DNA of 23,154 bases from a virus: IMG/VR virus record IMGVR_UViG_3300029448_000238, positions 7,863 to 31,016 of that record; one strand, 5' to 3'. A program made the position numbers and the translations under genes. Shown here piece by piece: positions 16,601 to 22,300 of this stretch; positions within the stretch are counted from its first letter, which is position 1, and each line of letters begins with the position of its first letter. The notes beneath the pieces are model-generated. The model searched no databases. It was not told the origin of the DNA and saw nothing but the letters and a program-made list of their open reading frames with translations.

Positions 16601-18471
16601 TTGGTGATGGCGTAACAGACAGTGATCTTCCAGATGGACTTAATATTATTAAAGCTATCACAGACACGGAGGGTGATCCAACTCAGCTAGAGGATATCTT
16701 TTTTACAGAGGGGTCCTTTACAGGGTTGCCTTCTAATGCAATAAGTGATTACATCTCAGCTGCTGTAAAGAAAAACCTGACTGACCCCAGTAGAGCACGA
16801 AGGATTACTGACTATAATCAGATTGAGCCGCTTACAATAACTAGAGATAGTTTTGCACAGGCCTTTGTTGACAACCTTGCGGCTCAGCAGCTGGCTAGTT
16901 CTGACAGTGTCACAGACCTTCTGGATGGACTTAACGATTACCTCGGAGAGGGCATAGCAGCCATTCTTCTTAGTGACCCAAGCTTGGAAACAGTTTTTAG
17001 CTCGTTTGACATTGATGCCAATGGGACGGTTACTTTGTCGGAAATTGAAACGGTTTTCCCCATTTCGGCGTTTGAAAATGCCCTAGAGGACGCCTTTACT
17101 GTTGAAGGCGGGGAGCCTCCTGTTGTAGTTGGCACCTGGGAGCAAGATGAAACCTTCAGAGATGTCTTTGGTGAGTTGCTTGACGAGGTACTTGACGTAG
17201 GGGAGGACTTGGGGCTAAAGGATGAAACTGATCAGTCAAACACAACCGTAAACAACACGTCTCAAGCGGGATATAGTCTAGCGGGTATTGGTGATTTAAC
17301 TGAATTAAGATTGATTACAAATGACTATAGATGGGTTACGGGCGATGCTGATTTTATTAAAGAATCTGTCAATCAAGTACGAAGAAGGCTTGTAAGCGAC
17401 GACAACAGTTATGCTACCATAACCAAACTTATATCGCGGATAGAAGACGAGTTTGTCAATATAACCACAAGGCCTTTTGAAGAGGGGTACAGCAAAAACA
17501 ATTTGGTTTTTTCTAGCACTTCGGATCAAAACCTATGGGAAGATACATTTAAGTTTTCTGGGTTAAGACCTATCTGGGCGCAAGTGTGGGGTGATGCTGT
17601 TAGTCTACTAAAAACAGACCTTGACGACGTGCTGCAAGCACTAAAGGATTTCCAGAACTTGACCGCTGCTGTTGACGAAGAAGACATTTCATCCTTTACA
17701 TCGGACGACAACAATCAAGAAGACGTAACAGTAACCTTTGATCCTCCTCCTTCATTGGTTGCTCAAGACAGGACGGCTACTAGTCTAGACGGCCCTACAG
17801 CTGGTGACTTGCTGACGGGTCAAAACTTTACTGCTACCTCAACAGACCAGAATGCTTTTCCTCAAAAAGTAGAGGTTCACAGTGCATTTTATGGGCTTAG
17901 CGCAGCTATGGACAGAGCAAATAAAAGGATTAACGACCTTGTGGACCAAGGGCCTGCATATATAGAAAACTACGGGATAAGAGTCTCAAACCCTGCAGGA
18001 GAAAGCCTTTTGGAGGAAGGAACTGATGGTAGTTTCTTGGACCTTCCAGAAGAACAACAAAACCTCAGAGCCATTATATCTGATACTACGTCAACTGATC
18101 TGGCGGCTTCTTTTGGCACAGTTACCGCTGATGACATTGCCACGAGGGTATCTCAATCTCTTAATCCAAATAGTGAGTTTTTTAACAACAGCTTTGCTGA
18201 TTTTGTAAGAGATGAGTTTTTGATACCTGCTCAAAGCAGCGGAAATCTTGGGGCAACAAGCGGCGACCTCGACGGCGACGGCCTCGTTGCGACTTCAGAC
18301 TTGCTTTCCTTCTTGGCCAACTTCGGCGGCACCCCCGCCTCATCACCAAACTTGACCGCCGCAAGTTTTGATATTTTGATTAGCGATTTGCAAGAATTCG
18401 GTCAAAGCGCTAATGCTTTTGACGAGAATAGCGCTAGTGCCGATGTTTACGGCGGCCAAGGAGAAACTTAA
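10606..18471 (+). CDS. Giant tail nozzle/muzzle-like protein (2621 residues) with coiled-coil, EF-hand and dockerin-like extension
   Basis: Residues 25-37 (MLDAVNVRAYESN) and the GN near 61 match the start of T7 gp12-like and crAss-like nozzle proteins. A second signature (FKSNANHSFGIVYSDFYGR, from residue 1153) and a third (NPESVAVVGNTIYWVN near 1597, ISDIGMKSYF near 1633, GGYDPTHDEYILSAYDQ near 1665-1681) support a beta-propeller-like tail-tip body. Residues 430-1150 look like a large insertion between the first two signatures. From residue 1686 an unusual 936-residue extension follows: an acidic stretch, coiled coils at about 1713-1760 and 1919-1972, an EF-hand loop at 2135-2146 (DIDANGTVTLSE), and a dockerin-like loop at 2554-2565 (DLDGDGLVATSD) followed by LLSFLANFG. 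The usual C-terminal domain of the family appears to be the separate next gene. Nozzle role is inferred. Confidence 0.65.
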   Translation: MATNKVYPRILSKSSDARLRKKTEMLDAVNVRAYESNDEYHGDSGEETSGGNEGILKPVRGNELVDIQEAINDPEGRGRSGGYSVIGSVSDEARGSIYYFMWHSDPTKHAVLRYVDGEEKELATIIQTKWLNFYYNSVVQGSITHVSSAEYGQGTGEKAFLYFTDNYNEPRCLDIEACLTTSLNTLTDKDIVEFISLCPITPTRPIFFEWDYDPSITISNFANSRGVQFAYQNVFKNGTVSAFSVYSKLAVNPAYLSQGSDPTPEVDAYNYIKVRIPTQSDNVESIRLYGREGNQGPWFFIDDFRESETANGTSWYGPNGGYYTSLSNGDPAVPVTYNTFKYYNNNVVSYVPEDITFKQFDSVPKLAEAIALSNDRIFMGNYVEGFDKVDVSARLSYISRERPDDFTSLDINMFSEVREIGSQGGVKNRISGYRLDMSDAPASIEAGTTLNINITINPDANIHLYQSKDSFHSSVFTTFNDPNDPSLLQDKVTNPNKQSSSFFNPLRQCAGKVSDQTRSKFGKSFTIKDIGFDPLASVTGTSQNQASASWSSTDGEIDVAYGTSASNPLIIQGKPMSFFLRIFINNTITKSDLSNLIGEILSGKEVIPPRVGGGGPGQIVSNDVLVLDVKNTAGYQVNCGLGDLSYIQTGDSNSRKICFVVERALAEQTSGPQGVPPCGYFILNKADVVFGLNRVKNNTNVFDPSRKYDSFTYEDLAFAGTPSAQTDDVFFSLDLKSISNEQVLTCLPDMRGGYMPTSNVAVGKAVEVFFDNNNTISDAPDFSDAGPNGQNMGGLNTIFRWVCVGASTSYRLKTGSISPSELLGRFGPSWSREDVSSIINGNYVGGKFANIGVNSVQFTATNLAGQLFPIDLVTTTSPVFTEQIKRLVGFLKFPGRSVSVGGVETDDGGIVFRDGNDGQSVVGTLQVGSIVCTRDRIIGELNRQFEADINEVDNAQSVIIDLLGYSIVDGESGPGSNNNVGSINSSMVRDGILYHYAGQSLSPGPTAATFQQLYNPLGTGEGNIFGINGNFGTDGQVATNTGTGSFELALGYYTNVFDNYMGYLDTAGLTPTDLTSTNLNEDIETYDGQLDKDIKLSAANISVEAALLEISENVYQITDPLGWYRQFIPNIEITLQQSFIQFSGGDAADRKTFKSNANHSFGIVYSDFYGRQSSVFPLGSAFVPPYEQQSNGNGGAVDMQINLLHDPPEWAHSYQMVYGGNTSYNQFIQYSAGGAFVLPNVFEENDDQGSVSTGNIYVSLNYLQENSDVSYANAFGAKPSDGSDRFYEYRPGDKLRIISYYEGGARRFANNYVFDVVGTATLGDSDNPLHPFNDGDPVPNFKKGSFVILRNNPQAVGFSVSSIKAGLNTLPSTDSLWNNRCIFELYSPASLQDLEERPFYEMGESYKVIKDTTGAEPVITHQYNPMVLTDGDVYFRRHAVNLPTLSGGDYQSIINAEAASTPSFFNYYLESSTFNDNIVNADQHDYGRIKAVVPNASEIRRYASVIFSDQDDYSDTQLRLNSFDATKRPFKDLPNTYGNIGCILDYNDSLFVLQQTKVSQLPVNRTILSDVSGNDAVVATSKVLGNQRYYAGENGCDTNPESVAVVGNTIYWVNKQKAKVYKFNPANGITAISDIGMKSYFKDLFDGLSILNKASGGTLRVVGGYDPTHDEYILSAYDQEMYDFTPDVIPDLEEEAPDEDTFDDQTIDTTGDLTAEEEAALQASLDAALANQANDLATIADLQQQIQDLLAQINTETDNNDGIPPESIYDLNEEIIEINNEADDLVELIIQNVDAQVADHQATLDLANTVVAAAGTLIEQLGFSNNIFDPSSPFIDLQNDPVTFLGVDYDTGLDAAAAVVSERDAAQAFADAFLDGDDQEEVRSGQPFVFTIGYGAGPNPDPESFIALNDNATYNSRKNELNLVRQAIATFGTTELIDDLKGDVDTLTGEVTSLEGDKQDLLNQIYQLAFEMEGGGIPDVDVPNPNDIDAELSDFTEAFGDGVTDSDLPDGLNIIKAITDTEGDPTQLEDIFFTEGSFTGLPSNAISDYISAAVKKNLTDPSRARRITDYNQIEPLTITRDSFAQAFVDNLAAQQLASSDSVTDLLDGLNDYLGEGIAAILLSDPSLETVFSSFDIDANGTVTLSEIETVFPISAFENALEDAFTVEGGEPPVVVGTWEQDETFRDVFGELLDEVLDVGEDLGLKDETDQSNTTVNNTSQAGYSLAGIGDLTELRLITNDYRWVTGDADFIKESVNQVRRRLVSDDNSYATITKLISRIEDEFVNITTRPFEEGYSKNNLVFSSTSDQNLWEDTFKFSGLRPIWAQVWGDAVSLLKTDLDDVLQALKDFQNLTAAVDEEDISSFTSDDNNQEDVTVTFDPPPSLVAQDRTATSLDGPTAGDLLTGQNFTATSTDQNAFPQKVEVHSAFYGLSAAMDRANKRINDLVDQGPAYIENYGIRVSNPAGESLLEEGTDGSFLDLPEEQQNLRAIISDTTSTDLAASFGTVTADDIATRVSQSLNPNSEFFNNSFADFVRDEFLIPAQSSGNLGATSGDLDGDGLVATSDLLSFLANFGGTPASSPNLTAASFDILISDLQEFGQSANAFDENSASADVYGGQGET
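18250..18360 (+). other. GC-rich dockerin-like segment inside the giant tail gene
   Basis: Bases 18241-18360 contain 74 G or C out of 120 (62%), against 22 of 60 in the 60 bases before and 21 of 60 in the 60 bases after (by hand count). The encoded stretch is G-D-L-D-G-D-G-L-V-A-T-S-D-L-L-S-F-L-A-N, with calcium ligands D at loop positions 1, 3, 5 and 12 and G at position 6. Codons shift to GCC, GGC, CTC and GAC. This looks like a segment acquired from a bacterial gene. Confidence 0.65.
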
Positions 18472-18483
18472 TAAAACAATGGT

Positions 18484-19482
18484 ATGCCAACGATAGGATT
18501 CAACAATAAAAGCAACAAGTGGACCAGCAAGTATACCTATGCTGCGTCTTGCTTTGGCAGGGTAAACAATAAGTTTTTCTCTTCGCCTGCAAGCCCAACC
18601 ACCAACGGAAGTTACGATTCACCTATATGGGAGCACGACAAGTCTAGCGATTACAATAAGTTCTACGGAACTGCAAGTGCAAGTAAGTTTTCCGTGACTT
18701 TTGCTGACAACCCTTCTCAGAACAAGATATACAAGTCCTTGTCTCTTGAGGGCACCAAGAACCTAAATGGATCTTTTTGTGTGGTTAAGACGTCTAACAA
18801 CTTGGACAAGGATGGATCTCCAGACACCAACGTAAACGTAGATATCGTAAGAAATATCAACGGCACGAGCTACGGGCCTGTAGGTAGAGACAGAACCATG
18901 GTGCCTGGAAAGACGTTTGTTATTTTAGGCAGGGTCATGAGAAACCGTTTTGGAAATGGCGTAGAGTCTGTAGCCCCTAACGCTGAAGGAACCCATGGCG
19001 CATACTTTAAGGTCTTTCTTGATCCTACTACAGGTATAACACCGCAAGTACATCAGAACCAAGAAGTTAGGATGAAGGTAGCGGCCATGGCTATTAGTGG
19101 CGATGTAGCTACTGTTTTTTATGGGGGAGAAAGTAGCGAAACCCTTAGCAGCGTTATAGGACAACCTTTTTCTAGCATTTCACCTAAGTCTACAAGCGAA
19201 GCTTTGCTTAATCAAAACAAAAAAGTTTCTGCGTATAGCTCAATAGACAACAGCTTTAATTACGAATCGACTAATTCAGCGCTTTCTATTTCTATAAACG
19301 GACTTGTAAACCTTACTGATGACGTATACCTAGTGGGCCTAGTAAACCCTGAGTTTGCTGGTGATACAGCCAGAGGGCAATACGTAGAGTGTAGCGTCGA
19401 AGTACCTGTAAGTAAGGGGTACTTTGAGGTGTTTTGTGCTAACTTGAATTATGAGCCTATTCAGTTGGCTCATGATAAATGA
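18484..19482 (+). CDS. Virion protein resembling the C-terminal domain of nozzle proteins (332 residues)
   Basis: The N-terminus has GFNNKSNKWTSKYTYAAS, then SPIWEHDKSSDYNKFYGTAS, then NPSQNKIYKSLSLEGT. I know this order (nK-W-x-S-x-Y-S, then lW-x-H-x-x-x-x-x-FYG, then N-x-x-x-x-K-x-x-x-S-L-x-x-E-G) as the usual C-terminal domain of T7 gp12-like and crAss-like tail proteins, where it follows a GYDPxxxEYxxS element directly. Here that element is in the preceding gene, so the domain appears to be a separate polypeptide. The rest of the protein is beta-rich (TFVILGRVMRNRFG, VRMKVAAMAISGD, GYFEVFCANLNYEP). An earlier ATG at 18479 hits a stop within six codons, so 18484 is the start. It follows the giant tail gene by 12 bases. 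Confidence 0.6.
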   Translation: MPTIGFNNKSNKWTSKYTYAASCFGRVNNKFFSSPASPTTNGSYDSPIWEHDKSSDYNKFYGTASASKFSVTFADNPSQNKIYKSLSLEGTKNLNGSFCVVKTSNNLDKDGSPDTNVNVDIVRNINGTSYGPVGRDRTMVPGKTFVILGRVMRNRFGNGVESVAPNAEGTHGAYFKVFLDPTTGITPQVHQNQEVRMKVAAMAISGDVATVFYGGESSETLSSVIGQPFSSISPKSTSEALLNQNKKVSAYSSIDNSFNYESTNSALSISINGLVNLTDDVYLVGLVNPEFAGDTARGQYVECSVEVPVSKGYFEVFCANLNYEPIQLAHDK

Positions 19483-19485
19483 TAA

Positions 19486-20697
19486 ATGATTAAATTTGCA
19501 GACATGCTGCCTATTATATACGACTTTATAGAAAATTTGGTTTTTGGGTTTGACTACCCAGGCCTCTCCCTAGCCCTCGACCCATTTACCCTAGCCCTTA
19601 TTGCCTCTGCTGTAGGCAAAGGCGTGAAGGGTTATAGGGATAATCAAGAGGGAAAAGACATGATGGCTTCTGGAGAGCAGAAGTATGACGAATACTCTAA
19701 AAAACTTATGGACATCGCGTCTGAGGAAAGAGAATTGGACCAAGGCTTCTACGACCTAGAGCAAGCTACACGTCAGGCTACGGAGTTTCAGCGCAAGAAT
19801 ATGCAAGATATGGCAGCGCGTGCTGAGGGTACTCTCCTTAGAAATATAGACCCTAGGACTGCACCTAACGTAGCAGAAAATATAGGGGGGCTGCAAAGAG
19901 GTACCACTCAAAACCTTGCCGCTTTGGCTGGGCAGGACCTTGGCGCTAGAGCAACACTCCTTGGTCAAGAGCAGGCTGTAGATGACGAGAATTTTGCTCG
20001 GAAGTTTGGGATGCAGAAGTATCTGTTTGGATCAGAAAGAGAGCGTGCAGCAGCATCCGCCGAGGCAGGGAGGGCGCAGTCTATTGCTGGTCAAAACGCT
20101 ATGATAGACGCCGTACCGCAAGCTATAGGCACCTTTGCCAACCTGCAGGCCAGCGGCTTGACAGGAGGGGGAGGCGGTGCTTCAACGAGAGCGGCAGTAG
20201 AGACACCTAACCTAGGCTTTGGGACAGGCACGGGAAGTGTTTTTGGATCTGATAAAGATTTTAGTGTAGACACTTCGTTCCTAAACAACTTGGGTTTGAC
20301 TCCACTGCAAATGCTTCAGATAGGGCAGCCTATTCAAGAAAAAGATGGGGGTATAGTAAAGGCTAAAGCTGGTATGGCTATGAAGACTCCTGGAGAGTTT
20401 AGCCATGAGACAAACCCACAGAACGTAAGGGCAGAGGACGGCAACATGGTGTTTGAGAACAAGCAGGGGGAGGATGTAGCAGAGGTAACGGGAGAAGAAA
20501 TTGTTCTTACAGAAAAAGGCAAAGAGGAGGGTGTAGTTGTTATTGCCCCAGAAGATCAGGTGTCTATGCAGGAGTTGATTGAAAAGGGAGACGAAAAAGG
20601 CCTCTTTGAGTTTTTCAAAAACCTGTACGCTAGATTTAAAGAGGAAGGCAAACAACACGAGGCTATGAAGCAACAAATGCAACAGGAAAATGGCTAA
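19486..20697 (+). CDS. Internal-virion/ejection-type protein (403 residues)
   Basis: The first 50 residues are hydrophobic (MLPIIYDFIENLVFGF, then DPFTLALIASAVGKG), as in small internal virion proteins that insert into membranes. Residues 60-200 form a long alanine/glutamine/glutamate-rich helical region with ERELDQGFYDLEQATRQATEF and GQDLGARATLLGQEQ. From about 265 there is a switch to LTPLQMLQIGQPIQEKDGGIV, then PGEFSHETNP, then EVTGEEIVL, a module (H-x-x-NP, T-G-G/E-E) seen in proteins of marine phages. The C-terminus is helical and charged. Start: ATG at 19486, with 19504 (residue 7) possible if the promoter box at 19491 is real. The position after the tail genes suggests a gp14-like ejection protein; this is inferred. 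The end overlaps the next gene by 8 bases (ATGGCTAA). Confidence 0.55.
   Translation: MIKFADMLPIIYDFIENLVFGFDYPGLSLALDPFTLALIASAVGKGVKGYRDNQEGKDMMASGEQKYDEYSKKLMDIASEERELDQGFYDLEQATRQATEFQRKNMQDMAARAEGTLLRNIDPRTAPNVAENIGGLQRGTTQNLAALAGQDLGARATLLGQEQAVDDENFARKFGMQKYLFGSERERAAASAEAGRAQSIAGQNAMIDAVPQAIGTFANLQASGLTGGGGGASTRAAVETPNLGFGTGTGSVFGSDKDFSVDTSFLNNLGLTPLQMLQIGQPIQEKDGGIVKAKAGMAMKTPGEFSHETNPQNVRAEDGNMVFENKQGEDVAEVTGEEIVLTEKGKEEGVVVIAPEDQVSMQELIEKGDEKGLFEFFKNLYARFKEEGKQHEAMKQQMQQENG
19491..19499 (+). promoter_or_regulatory. Candidate promoter box TAAATTTGC inside the start of the 403-residue gene
   Basis: It differs from the TATATTTGC 9-mer at one position and keeps TAnnTTTG. It overlaps the first codons after the ATG at 19486 but lies 4 bases before an in-frame ATG at 19504, a spacing like those at 919 and 8937. 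It may drive a leaderless transcript starting at the second ATG. It could also be coincidence. Confidence 0.35.
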
Positions 20698-22288
20698 TGG
20701 CTTTTCGTACACTCAGGCAGCTCCTCAGTCAGGAGACAATTTTGCTGAGTTAAATCAAATGATCGACCAGAATGCTGGTCGTCTTCAGAGAGCTGTAGCC
20801 CAAGATCAAGCCATAAAGGCCAATAGAGCTAGACAACAGGCCCAGGAGCTGCAAGCTGCACAGAAGAATGCCCAAAACAACCTTAAAAGGATTGATGGGT
20901 ATGACTCAAGTATGCTTATCCCTGAGATAAGACCTCTGTTTAACGATTACGTCAGAACTCAACTAGAGTCTGTTAATAACTTTGCCACTGATGACGTGCA
21001 GGCAGTAGAAAGAGTCATAGACAACATCGACCAGTTCTACACTACGTACTCATCACACCTTTCAGATAAGTCTGTTACTGAGATATACGACAGAACTCTC
21101 AACTTAGCCTCTGATCCAGAAGCCCTTGCTGAATATGAGTCAGGTATCTCATCAATAGCTAAAGTTGATATTGACATGAATAAGTTTGTTGAGATGGACA
21201 AGCGCCACCGTGGTGGGTTTGCGGAGGGATATGAGCTTGTAGGCAATCAAATCTATGCTACAGGTGCTGATGGATACATGGCTGTAGAGGATATGAAGGC
21301 GTGGACAAACCCTAGAAATTACGAGCCCTCGGTAGGTTCTAAGGCATCTAGAAGCTTGCATGAGTTTGCTGTTGGTTATGTGAGAGAATCAGGAAAGGCC
21401 GCTGATGAAAATGAGTTTTCTAGACCAGCAGCTCTAGAGGCTGCTACGTCATTGGTTAGAACTGGAGACACAGACGATAGTCTTGAGGTAAGGAGAAGGA
21501 TAATAGAAGACTACTTTACTCAAGAGCAGATAAAAAACAAAGCCCTTGTAGAGGAGTTTTTGCAACACAGTACAGACGATCAGGGTAACTTTACGGGGAG
21601 TACAGCTAAGGCCTATCAAGATATCCTTGTTAATTACGAAAACAAGGCTATAAGCAAAATGGCTGATACGTCTTACGTAAATCCACCAGATGAAGAGCCA
21701 GAGGAGCCAGACAGCGATGGTTCTATGACTCAAGAAGATGTCTTTGGCGAAGTGTTCCAGGACATGGACGCCAAGTTTACTCAGGTACAAGATGTAGATA
21801 CTATTTTTGGGGGGACAGAGAGGCTGGCCAACGAAGAAGGTCGAGGCCTTCCGTATGGTCAGTTCTACAACTTAGAGAGGTTGCGTATGGATAGAGCAAC
21901 CATTGATATTCCAAACCCTCTGTATGTGCCTGAAGTTGTTCCAGAAACTGGGGAGACTGTGTACCCTGAGGGTATGGATGCTGTAATAAAATTCAGCCCT
22001 AACGACCTTGTCGTAGTCCCAAATAAAAACGGTGGGTATCAAGTGTTGCTTGACAATATTAGCGTCGAGGGTTCTCCTTACACCAAGGTCCTTCTTGATC
22101 ACGAAGAAGACAGAGACACACTGGCTCAACTAGACTTTTACATCAAGGAAACTTACGATAAGCAGGTCAACCTAGAGATGCTTGTAGAAAAGGCTAGAGA
22201 GTCAAAAGAAAGGTTTGGTGAAAGAGCTAGAGCTTCGCGTGAAACGACTACTACACCAGCACGCACTGGCCCTATGAGTGGCTTTTAA
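20690..22288 (+). CDS. Probable internal-virion (ejection/cargo) protein (532 residues)
   Basis: The protein is largely helical and charged. Residues 15-70 form a coiled-coil-like stretch (LNQMIDQNAGRLQRAVAQDQA, ARQQAQELQAAQKNAQNNLKR). A central part runs through VRTQLESVNNFATDDVQAVERVID and VRRRIIEDYFTQEQIKNKALVEEFL, then an acidic linker at about 327-345 (PPDEEPEEPDSDG). The C-terminal third has beta stretches (VIKFSPNDLVVVPNKNGGYQVLL) and ends in a basic helix and a proline/threonine tail. No enzyme motif is seen. Size and place between a gp14-like and a longer downstream gene match gp15 in the gp14-15-16 ejection set of T7-like phages; the sequence itself does not prove this. The start overlaps the preceding stop by ATGGCTAA. 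Confidence 0.5.
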   Translation: MANGFSYTQAAPQSGDNFAELNQMIDQNAGRLQRAVAQDQAIKANRARQQAQELQAAQKNAQNNLKRIDGYDSSMLIPEIRPLFNDYVRTQLESVNNFATDDVQAVERVIDNIDQFYTTYSSHLSDKSVTEIYDRTLNLASDPEALAEYESGISSIAKVDIDMNKFVEMDKRHRGGFAEGYELVGNQIYATGADGYMAVEDMKAWTNPRNYEPSVGSKASRSLHEFAVGYVRESGKAADENEFSRPAALEAATSLVRTGDTDDSLEVRRRIIEDYFTQEQIKNKALVEEFLQHSTDDQGNFTGSTAKAYQDILVNYENKAISKMADTSYVNPPDEEPEEPDSDGSMTQEDVFGEVFQDMDAKFTQVQDVDTIFGGTERLANEEGRGLPYGQFYNLERLRMDRATIDIPNPLYVPEVVPETGETVYPEGMDAVIKFSPNDLVVVPNKNGGYQVLLDNISVEGSPYTKVLLDHEEDRDTLAQLDFYIKETYDKQVNLEMLVEKARESKERFGERARASRETTTTPARTGPMSGF

Positions 22289-22293
22289 TTTGC
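22285..22293 (+). promoter_or_regulatory. Weak promoter-like box TTAATTTGC
   Basis: It matches TATATTTGC at seven of nine positions but lacks the TA of the first pair. It overlaps the upstream stop and ends 7 bases before the ATG at 22301. It may be a degenerate member of the promoter family. Confidence 0.3.
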
Positions 22294-22300
22294 AATAAGA

